64,000 nucleotides of DNA from Yeosuana sp043876835 (GTDB taxonomy: Bacteria; Bacteroidota; Bacteroidia; Flavobacteriales; Flavobacteriaceae), in NCBI RefSeq assembly GCF_043876835.1, contig NZ_JBAWJZ010000009.1, forward strand, positions 92,960-156,959, given 5' to 3'. The notes beneath the pieces are model-generated. The model had not been told where the DNA came from and did not search any database. It saw only the letters and a list, made by a program, of their open reading frames with translations. Below, piece after piece: positions 35,638 to 43,399 of the stretch (position 1 is its first letter; each line of letters begins with the position of its first letter). A program made the translations under genes and the position numbers.

Positions 35638-36198
35638 TTAAGCTCTTATAATTTTAACAACGCCATCATTACTTAATTTTATAATAGATGATGGCTTGCT
35701 ACAAATTTTTTCGTGGTGCAAATTTACAACATAGTCTACACCTTTTAAAACCTCTTGAGATATTTCTTTAAATGATTTTGGTGTAGGCATTCCGCTAATA
35801 TTGGCAGAAGTAGAAACTATCGCACTGTTAAAACGTCGAAGCAATTGAAAACAGAAATCGTCATTAGGAATTCTTATGGCAATGCTTTTATCTTCAGCGA
35901 TAAGGTTTTTGGCTAAATTTTGTGCATCATCATAAATGATGGTTATAGGATCTTCGGAAACGTCAAAAATATCAAAAGCTACATCAGGTATTTTTTTTAC
36001 ATATTTTTTAAGCATCCTATCATCAGCAACTAAGCAAATTAATGCTTTACTATCGTTTCGCTGTTTTAACTTAAAAACTTTTTCGACGGCCTCACTATTT
36101 GTTGCATCACAACCAATTCCCCAAACAGTATCGGTTGGATAAAGGATAAGTCCACCTTCTTTTAAGGTTTGTAGTGCTTTATTTATTTCTTCATTCAT
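35638..36198 (-). CDS. tsaC: L-threonylcarbamoyladenylate synthase (Sua5/YciO/YrdC family)
   Basis: 186 residues from the ATG at 36198; an upstream start at 36228 would add ten residues overlapping the promoter. It makes threonylcarbamoyl-AMP for the t6A modification of ANN-decoding tRNAs. The family marks are G-G-L-I-L-Y-P-T-D-T-V-W-G-I-G, K-x-R-x-x-x-K-A-L, and S-T-S-A-N-I-S-G. The length fits the short TsaC form without a Sua5 extension. Confidence 0.92.
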   Translation of the reverse strand: MNEEINKALQTLKEGGLILYPTDTVWGIGCDATNSEAVEKVFKLKQRNDSKALICLVADDRMLKKYVKKIPDVAFDIFDVSEDPITIIYDDAQNLAKNLIAEDKSIAIRIPNDDFCFQLLRRFNSAIVSTSANISGMPTPKSFKEISQEVLKGVDYVVNLHHEKICSKPSSIIKLSNDGVVKIIRA

Positions 36199-36207
36199 TT
36201 TTTGAAG

Positions 36208-36235
36208 CTTATATTTGCAAGTGCACAAATATAAG
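36208..36235. promoter_or_regulatory. Facing -7 boxes in a perfect inverted repeat between tsaC and the LPS kinase gene
   Basis: CTTATATTTG (36208-36217) and CAAATATAAG (36226-36235) are a perfect 10-bp inverted repeat. Each arm contains TATATTTG, one on each strand. The minus-strand copy sits 28 nt upstream of tsaC and the plus-strand copy 71 nt upstream of the kinase-like gene. Confidence 0.5.
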
Positions 36236-36287
36236 ATAGAAAATTTTAAAATTGATTTGAGTTAATATATTAAGATTTTGATGATTT

Positions 36288-37052
36288 ATGAAGGAAAAAG
36301 AGGTTAAAGTATTTAATGGTAATCTTACTAGTGATCTTAAAAATTCACTAACTAAGGTTATTAACAATTTTGATAGCTATGAAGGAGGAATTGGAAAGAG
36401 AAATAAAATTAAAATTATTAAGGTTAATGACAGGGAGCTAAATATTAAATCTTTTAAAGTGCCCCATTTTGCAAATCAAATAGTCTATAAGTTTTTTAGG
36501 AAAAGCAAAGCGCAAAGATCCTTTGAATATGCAAATATGTTAACAGAGTTAGGAGTAGGTACACCAGAACCTATTGCTTATTTTGAATATACAACGGCAT
36601 TTTTCTTTAAAAAAAGCTTTTATGTTAGTGAAAATTTAGATTGTGATTTTACATACAGAGAGCTAACAAAGGATTTTAATATTCCTGATTATGATAATAT
36701 TTTAAGAGCTTTTACAAGGTTTACATATAGTTTGCACAAAAAAAACATTCTTTTTTTGGACCATTCTCCAGGAAATACTTTAATAAAAAAGAATGGCGAT
36801 AGCTACAATTTTTATTTAGTTGATTTAAATAGAATGTGTTTTAAACCATTGGATTTTGAAACAAGAATTAAAAACTTTTCAAAACTTACTATCCATAAAT
36901 CTATGGTTGAAGTTATGAGTGACGAATATGCTAAATGTTCTGGAGAAAATTATAATAAAATATTCGATTTAATGTGGAAAGAAACTGAAGCTTTTCAAGA
37001 GAAATTTCATCGAAAAAAAAGATTAAAGGAAAAGGTTTTAGGAAAACAATAA
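36288..37052 (+). CDS. Lipopolysaccharide kinase (InaA/WaaP/KdkA-like) family protein
   Basis: 254 residues. A small kinase fold with E-L-G-V-G-T-P-E-P-I in the N-lobe, the catalytic loop L-D-H-S-P-G-N-T-L-I and the metal-binding V-D-L-N-R-M. This matches the LPS/Kdo kinase families that phosphorylate inner-core sugars on the cytoplasmic face. It converges with a glycosyltransferase operon, with 1 nt between the two stops and no terminator between them, supporting an LPS-core role. Confidence 0.82.
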   Translation: MKEKEVKVFNGNLTSDLKNSLTKVINNFDSYEGGIGKRNKIKIIKVNDRELNIKSFKVPHFANQIVYKFFRKSKAQRSFEYANMLTELGVGTPEPIAYFEYTTAFFFKKSFYVSENLDCDFTYRELTKDFNIPDYDNILRAFTRFTYSLHKKNILFLDHSPGNTLIKKNGDSYNFYLVDLNRMCFKPLDFETRIKNFSKLTIHKSMVEVMSDEYAKCSGENYNKIFDLMWKETEAFQEKFHRKKRLKEKVLGKQ

Positions 37053-37053
37053 A

Positions 37054-37812
37054 CTAATTTTTTATTTTCCAAAGCCTGTAAAGCTTAACATATTTTAAAA
37101 AAGTTACATTGTAGGTTTGTGTACAAATAATTAAACCATTTAAACCATCTAAAAACCCTAATCTTAAAAAATAAGCTTTAAAGAAAGCCCAAGCAGGTCT
37201 GAAAATTATTTTCCAGATAGATGATTTTTTCCCCAGCTTATAATAAGCTTCAGATGCAATTGTAGAAAATTGTTCCACTTTTAAATTATGGTCTGAATAA
37301 TCCCTGTAAATCCAGTGTAATAAATCTCCTTTTAGTTTTCCTAATTTAATTCCTTTTTTTAAAGTATAGGTATCGTGTGGATTTATACCTTTCCATTCGC
37401 CGCTTCCTTTTTTAATGAGCCTTAATTTTCTATCAGGATACCAATCGGAATGTTTTATCCATTGCCCGCAATAATTATTTAGCCTGTTGCAGTAATAGCC
37501 ATCAAATTCCCAATTAGCTTTAACTTTTATGATACTTGATTTTAAAGTATCTGAAAGTGCCTCGTCTCCATCAAGCGATAAAATATAATCATAGTTTGCT
37601 AAAGAGAATGCATAATTTTTTTGTTCAATATAGCCTTCAAAAGCATGCTGGTGAAATGTTACGTTAAAAGATTCGCAAATTTCACGAGTCTTATCTGTTG
37701 AAAAAGAATCAACAACAATAATTTCGTCAGCTACATCAACTAAAGAACTCAAGCATTTTTCCAGATGTTCTTCTTCGTTGTAGGTTATAATAACGGCAGA
37801 AAGTTTAATCAT
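37054..37812 (-). CDS. Glycosyltransferase family 2 (WaaE/LgtF-like)
   Basis: 252 residues. A GT-A fold starting S-A-V-I-I-T-Y-N-E-E, then V-V-D-S-F-S-T-D-K-T and the metal motif S-L-D-G-D-E-A. The arrangement is typical of core-oligosaccharide beta-1,4-glucosyltransferases (WaaE/LgtF/KdtX group). A hydrophobic C-terminal stretch may associate with the membrane. It overlaps the CDP-glycerol-type gene by 4 nt. Donor and acceptor sugars are not determined. Confidence 0.9.
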   Translation of the reverse strand: MIKLSAVIITYNEEEHLEKCLSSLVDVADEIIVVDSFSTDKTREICESFNVTFHQHAFEGYIEQKNYAFSLANYDYILSLDGDEALSDTLKSSIIKVKANWEFDGYYCNRLNNYCGQWIKHSDWYPDRKLRLIKKGSGEWKGINPHDTYTLKKGIKLGKLKGDLLHWIYRDYSDHNLKVEQFSTIASEAYYKLGKKSSIWKIIFRPAWAFFKAYFLRLGFLDGLNGLIICTQTYNVTFLKYVKLYRLWKIKN

Positions 37813-38903
37813 GTATTATTTTTTAAGTTTATAGTATAGGGGCTATTAAAACTTCTAAGGGTGAAATAATTTAATCGTTTTCTTATTTTATATTTTCTGA
37901 TAAAATTGAGAGGTTTGTTTTTTAAATAACTTTTGTCTTTATGTAGAAAATCTATTGTAGCCGTTATAATACGCTCACTAGATTTACCGTCAAAATAGGG
38001 GTTTAATTCATTAATATATGAAGAGATATTATTTATTAAGTCTTCAGGATATGTTAAAGCATTATTTAAGGATTCTTCTATTAATGAAGCTTTTGTTATG
38101 TTAATTAAATAATTGTGATTGAAAGTGTGACCGAATGTTACGACAGGCTTTTTTTGAAGCAAGAATTCTTGTATTGCAGAAGTAGTATCAGAAAACATAA
38201 TGTCAGCCTTTTTAAACAATGGAATTAAATCCGTTGTATTATAAAAAGTAAAATTATCATTATTCAATGCCTTCCATTTTTCAATAATTTCTATAGGTAA
38301 TTTAGGATGCAAAACCATTAAGAACTTGAATTCTCCAGTTTCTGAAAGACGCTTAATTTCATTATAAACGTCTTCATTATAAGCCAAACTCAACCTTTGG
38401 GTAAATGTTGATGCTATGAATATAGTAGGTTTATCATTTTTTTTAGCTTTATTTTCTACCGGGAATAATGGGTCTACTTTACTCCAACCCGTTTCAATAA
38501 CTCCAAAATGAGGATGTTTTTTTTGTTGCTCCAAAAACCCTTTCGTGGTGTTGGGACCTTGGGTACAATATAAATCAAAGAAACCCCTTATCCTGAAATG
38601 TGCAAAGCCATGTTTGCCTTCAGGTCTTTTCTCAGCATTAAAGCCATGAAACACTTGCACTTTTAATCCTCTGAAAAAATCAGGAACACTATCAGTAGCA
38701 GTTAGAATAATATCTGGATTATAATCTATAACATCTCTAATATTATAAAAAACATTCTCTTTATTTTTAAGGGCTTTAGCGCCTTCTTCTAAATCGCTAA
38801 ACCAATAAACAGAATATCCCCGCTTGTTAATCTCTTTTTCCAAAGGATTACCAATTGGAAGCGCATAACTGTATGATATGTAAATTAAAAATTTATAGTG
38901 CAT
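37809..38903 (-). CDS. CDP-glycerol glycerophosphotransferase-family protein
   Basis: 364 residues from the ATG at 38903; a TTG one codon upstream is the only longer reading. Q-V-F-H-G-F-N-A-E-K and S-D-T-T-S-A-I-Q-E-F match the nucleotide-binding half of TagB/TagF-type transferases (GT-B fold). In Gram-negative bacteria such proteins add glycerol-phosphate or sugar residues to capsules and LPS. It is co-transcribed with the GT2 gene (4-nt overlap) and faces the LPS-kinase-like gene, so a surface-glycan role is likely. Confidence 0.82.
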   Translation of the reverse strand: MHYKFLIYISYSYALPIGNPLEKEINKRGYSVYWFSDLEEGAKALKNKENVFYNIRDVIDYNPDIILTATDSVPDFFRGLKVQVFHGFNAEKRPEGKHGFAHFRIRGFFDLYCTQGPNTTKGFLEQQKKHPHFGVIETGWSKVDPLFPVENKAKKNDKPTIFIASTFTQRLSLAYNEDVYNEIKRLSETGEFKFLMVLHPKLPIEIIEKWKALNNDNFTFYNTTDLIPLFKKADIMFSDTTSAIQEFLLQKKPVVTFGHTFNHNYLINITKASLIEESLNNALTYPEDLINNISSYINELNPYFDGKSSERIITATIDFLHKDKSYLKNKPLNFIRKYKIRKRLNYFTLRSFNSPYTINLKNNT

Positions 38904-38944
38904 CAATACATCAAATATATCTACAGTTTTATTATTAAATAAAA

Positions 38945-39760
38945 TTAAACTGCTACATCATTTTTTCTAAGCGCATTGTTTAAAGATGTTTTCTTATCGG
39001 TACTTTCTTTTCTTTTTCCAATGATTAAAGCACAAGGTACTTGATATTCTCCAGCAGGGAATTTTTTAGTATAACTTCCTGGAATTACAACAGAACGTGC
39101 AGGTACTCTACCTTTATATTCAATAGGAGTTTCGCCAGTAACATCAATTATTTTAGTACTCATGGTTAAAACTACATTAGCACCTAAAACTGCTTCTGTT
39201 TCAACGCGTACACCTTCAACAACAATACAACGTGAACCAATAAAAGCATTGTCTTCAATAATAACTGGTGCAGCTTGCAAGGGTTCTAAAACTCCACCAA
39301 TACCAACACCACCAGATAAATGTACATTTTTACCAATCTGCGCACAACTACCAACAGTTGCCCAAGTATCTACCATAGTGCCTTCATCAACATAAGCACC
39401 AATGTTTACATAACTTGGCATTAAAATGGTTCCTTTTGAAATATATGCGCCATGACGAGCAACTGCATGTGGTACAACACGAATGCCTTTTTCAGCATAT
39501 CCTCTCTTTAATGGAATTTTATCATGAAACTCAAATGGACCAACTTCTATGGTTTCCATCGTTTGTATTGGGAAATATAAAACAACAGCTTTTTTCACCC
39601 ATTCGTTCACCTGCCAACCATTGGGTATTGGTTCTGCAACTCTAAGTTTACCAGAATCTAATAAAGATATAACTTCTCTAATGGCTGAAATTGTTTCATT
39701 TTCTTTTATAAGCTCTCTATTGTCCCAAGCTTTTTCTATGATTTGTTGTAATTGTGTCAT
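38945..39760 (-). CDS. dapD: 2,3,4,5-tetrahydropyridine-2,6-dicarboxylate N-succinyltransferase
   Basis: 271 residues. A left-handed beta-helix succinyltransferase of the lysine/diaminopimelate pathway. The hexapeptide-repeat part includes G-T-M-V-D-T-W-A-T-V-G-S-C-A-Q-I-G and G-G-V-G-I-G-G-V-L-E-P. Length is normal. A TATCTTTG -7 box lies at 39781-39788 on the minus strand, 21 nt before the ATG. lysA, the last step, is at 13308-14543. Confidence 0.95.
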   Translation of the reverse strand: MTQLQQIIEKAWDNRELIKENETISAIREVISLLDSGKLRVAEPIPNGWQVNEWVKKAVVLYFPIQTMETIEVGPFEFHDKIPLKRGYAEKGIRVVPHAVARHGAYISKGTILMPSYVNIGAYVDEGTMVDTWATVGSCAQIGKNVHLSGGVGIGGVLEPLQAAPVIIEDNAFIGSRCIVVEGVRVETEAVLGANVVLTMSTKIIDVTGETPIEYKGRVPARSVVIPGSYTKKFPAGEYQVPCALIIGKRKESTDKKTSLNNALRKNDVAV

Positions 39761-40087
39761 TCGTTAAATTCAATTTTTAGCAAAGATAACATCTATGTTT
39801 TAAATAAAAAGTTTAACTGCATATTATAAATTGAATTTCTGTTGAAATGCATAAAAGTGAATGCTTTTTTTGAAATATTTCACTCGCTTTATCCTTTCAA
39901 ATAAAAATTTTTATCGATAAAATGCATTTCATGCGTATTTAAGCAGAAAAACAAAGCATTTAATCTATTCATCGATGAAAATATGTGCTATCTCTAATCA
40001 TCGAAAATCTAGACGGTTACAACTAATTTATTGTGTGTCAGGGTTTATGTGTATATATATTTGACTCATCAAAATAACCCAAATCAA
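39761..40087. other. 327-nt divergent intergenic region with ATCGAT palindromes
   Basis: No gene is seen. Two palindromes centred on ATCGAT occur: TTTTATCGATAAAA (39909-39922) and TTCATCGATGAA (39968-39979). The dapD -7 box is at 39781-39788, and the promoter of the small secreted protein at 40031-40063. Confidence 0.5.
40031..40063 (+). promoter_or_regulatory. Promoter of the small secreted protein gene
   Basis: TTG at 40031-40033 and TATATTTG at 40056-40063, 22 nt apart, agree with the Bacteroidetes -33/-7 pattern. The ATG is 24 nt downstream. Confidence 0.65.
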
Positions 40088-40402
40088 ATGAAAACAATTT
40101 ACACATTATTAATTTTATTACTTACTTTCTCAGTAGCTAATGCTCAATCACAAAATAGAGAGGTAAAAGTTGTAACTGTTAATGAATTAAATGTAAATAC
40201 AATTTCTTCTGAAATCACTTTGAAATTTTCTAATAACATTCAAAAAACTGAAACTTCAGTAATCGAAAATAAAGAATCAAATACTACAAATGAAGTTATT
40301 GCTAAAAGCGCTAGTGATATTAGAATTTATTTTAACCGCTTAAGAAACGTTCAAAATATAAACTTGCTATTCCCAAAAATATATAAAGAAACAGTAGCTT
40401 AA
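40088..40402 (+). CDS. Small secreted protein of unknown function
   Basis: 104 residues from the ATG at 40088; a longer reading from a TTG at 40031 covers the promoter and is rejected. A clear signal peptide (about 1-19, ending A-N-A-Q) leaves a mature protein of about 85 residues rich in Thr, Ser, Asn and Glu, with no Cys and no T9SS tail. The C-terminal part S-A-S-D-I-R-I-Y-F-N-R-L-R-N-V may be a conserved helix. It has its own promoter and terminator. I do not recognise the family; export to the periplasm or beyond is the only safe statement. Confidence 0.75.
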   Translation: MKTIYTLLILLLTFSVANAQSQNREVKVVTVNELNVNTISSEITLKFSNNIQKTETSVIENKESNTTNEVIAKSASDIRIYFNRLRNVQNINLLFPKIYKETVA

Positions 40403-40427
40403 TTTTTAAGCTCATATCTATTAGGTT

Positions 40428-40460
40428 AAAAAGGTTGTCAAAAAAGACAGCCTTTTTTTT
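40428..40460 (+). terminator. Terminator of the small secreted protein gene
   Basis: Stem AAAAAGGTTGTC / GACAGCCTTTTT with one G-T pair, a 6-nt A loop and a run of T. Confidence 0.85.
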
Positions 40461-40467
40461 TATTGTC

Positions 40468-40475
40468 TATTTTTG
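40468..40475 (+). promoter_or_regulatory. Probable ruvX promoter (-7 box)
   Basis: TATTTTTG, 14 nt before the ruvX ATG and directly after the preceding terminator. Confidence 0.45.
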
Positions 40476-40489
40476 TTTAAAATTTATTT

Positions 40490-40900
40490 ATGGCACGTTT
40501 ATTAGCAATTGACTATGGTTTAAAAAGAACTGGAATAGCAGTGACCGACGAATTGCAAATAATTGCGTCTGGTTTAACAACTGTTGCTACAAGCGAACTC
40601 ATTCCTTTTTTAAAAGACTATACAACAAAAGAAAAAGTAGAATTATTTTTGATAGGAGAGCCAAAGCAAATGGATAATACTCCTTCAGAAAGTGAAGCTT
40701 TTATTTCTCCATTTATAAAAAAACTCGAAAAACTTTTTCCAGACATTGAGATTAAACGTGTAGACGAACGCTTTACTTCTAAAATGGCATTTAAGACAAT
40801 GATTGATAGTGGATTGAATAAAAAACAACGAAAAAATAAAGCTCTTATTGATGAAATTAGTGCAACGCTTATCCTACAAAGTTATTTATACTCAAAATAA
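40490..40900 (+). CDS. ruvX: Holliday junction resolvase-like nuclease RuvX (YqgF family)
   Basis: 136 residues. RNase H-like fold with L-A-I-D-Y-G-L-K-R-T-G-I-A-V at the start (first catalytic Asp), G-E-P-K, V-D-E-R-F-T-S and the closing D-E-I-S-A-T-L-I-L. The family has been linked to resolution of recombination intermediates and to 16S rRNA processing. It stands between two small secreted-protein genes, upstream of def. Confidence 0.93.
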   Translation: MARLLAIDYGLKRTGIAVTDELQIIASGLTTVATSELIPFLKDYTTKEKVELFLIGEPKQMDNTPSESEAFISPFIKKLEKLFPDIEIKRVDERFTSKMAFKTMIDSGLNKKQRKNKALIDEISATLILQSYLYSK

Positions 40901-40969
40901 TCGATGAAATGCTTTAATTGTGTGAAAAAATGATTATTTTTAATGCGTTAAATCCAAACTATTTTAAAT

Positions 40970-41551
40970 ATGAAACAAATTTACTTATTAATTATTTTTT
41001 CAATCTTTAGTTTTAGCAAAATGAATGCTGAAGCTTGCCCCGAAGCAGGAACCACATCTGCTGGTGGAACACAGATATATTTTTCTTATCCACCATCCAC
41101 ATCATTCTGTAGTGATAGGCCTATGAATATTGTAGTTAATACTAGTACTACATTTACTCGAGTGTTTTGTTCTGAAACAGTTTCACGATATGATCTTACA
41201 AGTGGGCCTGCAATAGTTGGTCAAGATTTTACTGTTACTAGTGGTTTTGATTCATCATGTTCTTACTCTGGAGGTACTTTACCGGTTGACGAGTTTGCAT
41301 TTTTAAATGAATCTTTAAAGGTTTATCCAAATCCTTTAACAGCGGGAGCTAATTTTAAACTATCTTTTGGTTTACCAATTAAGGCAGATATTAATATTTA
41401 TAGTGTAACAGGAAAACAAGTATATCATAGCGTTGTAGCTAATCAAGATAAAACTGAAATTGCTTCAGCTAATTTAGCTAATGGTATTTATATGCTAAAG
41501 ATTTCTAACGAAAGTGGTTCTACTACCAGAAAAATAGTTGTGCTGAAATAA
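40970..41551 (+). CDS. Small T9SS type A cargo protein
   Basis: 193 residues. A signal peptide (about 1-20, ending N-A-E-A) is followed by about 90 residues with four cysteines and no recognised domain. A type A C-terminal sorting domain of about 80 residues comes last (L-K-V-Y-P-N-P, I-Y-S-V-T-G-K-Q, L-A-N-G-I-Y-M-L-K-I, final K-I-V-V-L-K). It should be secreted and attached or released by the type IX system. The cargo part is unusually small. It has a strong terminator right behind it. Confidence 0.88.
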   Translation: MKQIYLLIIFSIFSFSKMNAEACPEAGTTSAGGTQIYFSYPPSTSFCSDRPMNIVVNTSTTFTRVFCSETVSRYDLTSGPAIVGQDFTVTSGFDSSCSYSGGTLPVDEFAFLNESLKVYPNPLTAGANFKLSFGLPIKADINIYSVTGKQVYHSVVANQDKTEIASANLANGIYMLKISNESGSTTRKIVVLK

Positions 41552-41570
41552 TAACTTATATTAGATTATA

Positions 41571-41602
41571 AAAAAACTCCTTTTTTTAAAGGAGTTTTTT
41601 TT
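41571..41602 (+). terminator. Terminator of the T9SS type A gene
   Basis: Stem AAAAAACTCCTTT / AAAGGAGTTTTTT with a 4-nt T loop and T run. Confidence 0.9.
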
Positions 41603-41636
41603 ATGCATAATTAATAGCAATAAATGCTAAGTATTG

Positions 41637-41644
41637 TATTTTTG
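41637..41644 (+). promoter_or_regulatory. Probable def promoter (-7 box)
   Basis: TATTTTTG, 23 nt before the def ATG and after a terminator. Confidence 0.45.
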
Positions 41645-41667
41645 CATAAAAATATCAAAAAAGAAGA

Positions 41668-42258
41668 ATGATTTTACCAATAGTAGCTTATGGTGACCCA
41701 GTTTTAAAAAAAATGGGAGCATCAATTACAAAAGATTATCCAAATCTTGATAAACTTATTGAAGACATGTTTGAGACTATGTACAATGCTTATGGCGTTG
41801 GTTTAGCAGCACCTCAAATAGGACTTCCTATTCGTTTGTTTGTAATAGATACAACTCCTTTTTCGGAAGATGATGATTTAACTGCCGAAGAAAAGAAAAC
41901 TTTAGATGGTTTTAAGCGAGTTTTTATAAATGCAAAAATCATTAAAGAAGAAGGTGATGAATGGCCTTTTAATGAAGGATGTTTAAGTATTCCAGACATA
42001 AGAGAAGATGTTTTTAGACAACCAAAGCTAACTATTGAATATGTTGATGAAAACTTTATTGCACATATTGAAGAGTTTGATGGGTTAATAGCTCGAGTTA
42101 TTCAACATGAGTATGATCATATTGATGGAATTTTATTTACGGATAAACTATCAGCTTTAAAAAGGCGATTGTTAAAAGCCAGATTAAGTAATATTTCAAA
42201 AGGTAAAATAAGTGTGGATTACAGAATGCGTTTCCCAGATCAAAAAAAGAAGCGATAA
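41668..42258 (+). CDS. def: Peptide deformylase
   Basis: 196 residues. It removes the formyl group from nascent proteins. The three metal-site motifs are intact: G-V-G-L-A-A-P-Q-I-G (44-52), E-G-C-L-S-I-P and Q-H-E-Y-D-H-I-D-G. An acidic insertion (F-S-E-D-D-D-L-T-A-E-E-K) between motifs 1 and 2 is usual in Bacteroidetes. The DUF5606 gene follows after 53 nt and may be co-transcribed. Confidence 0.96.
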   Translation: MILPIVAYGDPVLKKMGASITKDYPNLDKLIEDMFETMYNAYGVGLAAPQIGLPIRLFVIDTTPFSEDDDLTAEEKKTLDGFKRVFINAKIIKEEGDEWPFNEGCLSIPDIREDVFRQPKLTIEYVDENFIAHIEEFDGLIARVIQHEYDHIDGILFTDKLSALKRRLLKARLSNISKGKISVDYRMRFPDQKKKR

Positions 42259-42311
42259 TACTTGTAAAACATGTTCAAAGCATTGATATTTGCCGTTTTT
42301 AAAAATAATTT

Positions 42312-42737
42312 ATGAGCTTAGAAAAAATAATAGCGATTGCTGGAAAACCAGGACTATTTAAACTTGTTGCACAAACACGTGCAGGCTTTATTGCAGAATC
42401 GTTAATTGATGGGAAACGTTTATCGGTTAATGTGCAACAAAATGTAAGTGTGTTAAGTGAAATTGCCATTTATACTTTAACAGAGGAGGTTCCTTTAAAA
42501 CAAGTCTTTTTGAATATAAAGCAGAAGGAAAATGGTCAGCAAACCAGTGTAAGCACCAAAGATAGTAAGGATAAACTTGAAGAATATTTCTTTGATATTT
42601 TACCAGATTATGATGAAGATAGAGTTTACGCGAGTGATATTAAGAAGGTAATTCAATGGTATAATCTTCTCCAATCACATAAATTATTAGATTTATTAGA
42701 AACTGATATTGAAAATAAATCTGACGAAGAAGAATAA
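42312..42737 (+). CDS. DUF5606 family protein
   Basis: 141 residues. The start (L-E-K-I-I-A-I-A-G-K-P-G-L-F-K-L) and the Y-T-L-T-E-E-V-P-L region match DUF5606, a small Bacteroidetes family that sits beside def in many genomes. No signal peptide or membrane segment. The compact N-terminal half suggests a small beta-barrel; the C-terminal half is helical and acidic (D-Y-D-E-D, ending D-E-E-E). Function is unknown; the def neighbourhood hints at translation or protein maturation. Confidence 0.88.
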   Translation: MSLEKIIAIAGKPGLFKLVAQTRAGFIAESLIDGKRLSVNVQQNVSVLSEIAIYTLTEEVPLKQVFLNIKQKENGQQTSVSTKDSKDKLEEYFFDILPDYDEDRVYASDIKKVIQWYNLLQSHKLLDLLETDIENKSDEEE

Positions 42738-42758
42738 ATACATATATTATAATAAAAG

Positions 42759-42786
42759 AAACCTCCTTAAGCAGGAGGTTTTTTTA
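42759..42786 (+). terminator. Terminator of the def-DUF5606 unit
   Basis: Stem AAACCTCCT / AGGAGGTTT with a 5-nt loop and T run. Confidence 0.9.
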
Positions 42787-42837
42787 TGTTTTCTTATTAG
42801 ATTTACATTACTATAAATATGTTTTACTATTAACTTC

Positions 42838-43398
42838 ATGAAGTTTTTAAAATCTCAAATTAGTAACCTAATTTTTTTATTTGTCATAGCCATTCTTGTT
42901 ATCCTTCAAACTAGAAAACCTATCCAGGTTTTTTTAAATAAGGGTTTCGCATTAATTAGTCCATCTATTGAGAACAAAGAAAAGTTAACTAAGCTATCAA
43001 GTTATGATTGGAAATTAAAAGACGAACAAGGACAGGTTTTTGATTTTGAAACCGTTAAAGGAAAAGTAGTCTTTATAAATTTTTGGGCAACATGGTGTCC
43101 GCCTTGTATTGCAGAAATGCCAAGTATCCAAAAATTGTACAATGATTATGAAGATAAGGTTGTTTTTTTATTTGTTACTTCAGATCCGTACAGTGAAATT
43201 AATAAGTTTCTAGATAAAAACAAGTATACCTTTAAAGTGTATAGACCAATAAATAGAGATTCAAATTTATTTGAAGTGCCATCAATTCCAAGAACTTTTT
43301 TAATTGATAAGAAAGGTAATATTATAATTGATGAAAGTGGTGCTGCAAACTGGAATAGTGAAAAAGTACAAAAAGCTATTGATGAACTGTTGAAATAG
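42838..43398 (+). CDS. TlpA-family membrane-anchored thioredoxin
   Basis: 186 residues. An uncleaved membrane anchor (about 9-25) precedes a periplasmic thioredoxin domain with W-A-T-W-C-P-P-C (Cys87, Cys90) and the cis-proline region S-I-P-R-T-F-L-I-D. The family reduces or reshuffles disulfides of envelope proteins, for example in cytochrome c maturation. It converges on the carotenoid operon with 1 nt between the stop codons. Confidence 0.92.
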   Translation: MKFLKSQISNLIFLFVIAILVILQTRKPIQVFLNKGFALISPSIENKEKLTKLSSYDWKLKDEQGQVFDFETVKGKVVFINFWATWCPPCIAEMPSIQKLYNDYEDKVVFLFVTSDPYSEINKFLDKNKYTFKVYRPINRDSNLFEVPSIPRTFLIDKKGNIIIDESGAANWNSEKVQKAIDELLK

Positions 43399-43399
43399 A

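Noticed and set aside
40031..40087. Longer N-terminus of the small secreted protein from TTG
   Set aside because: It would translate the promoter and displace the signal peptide from the N-terminus.
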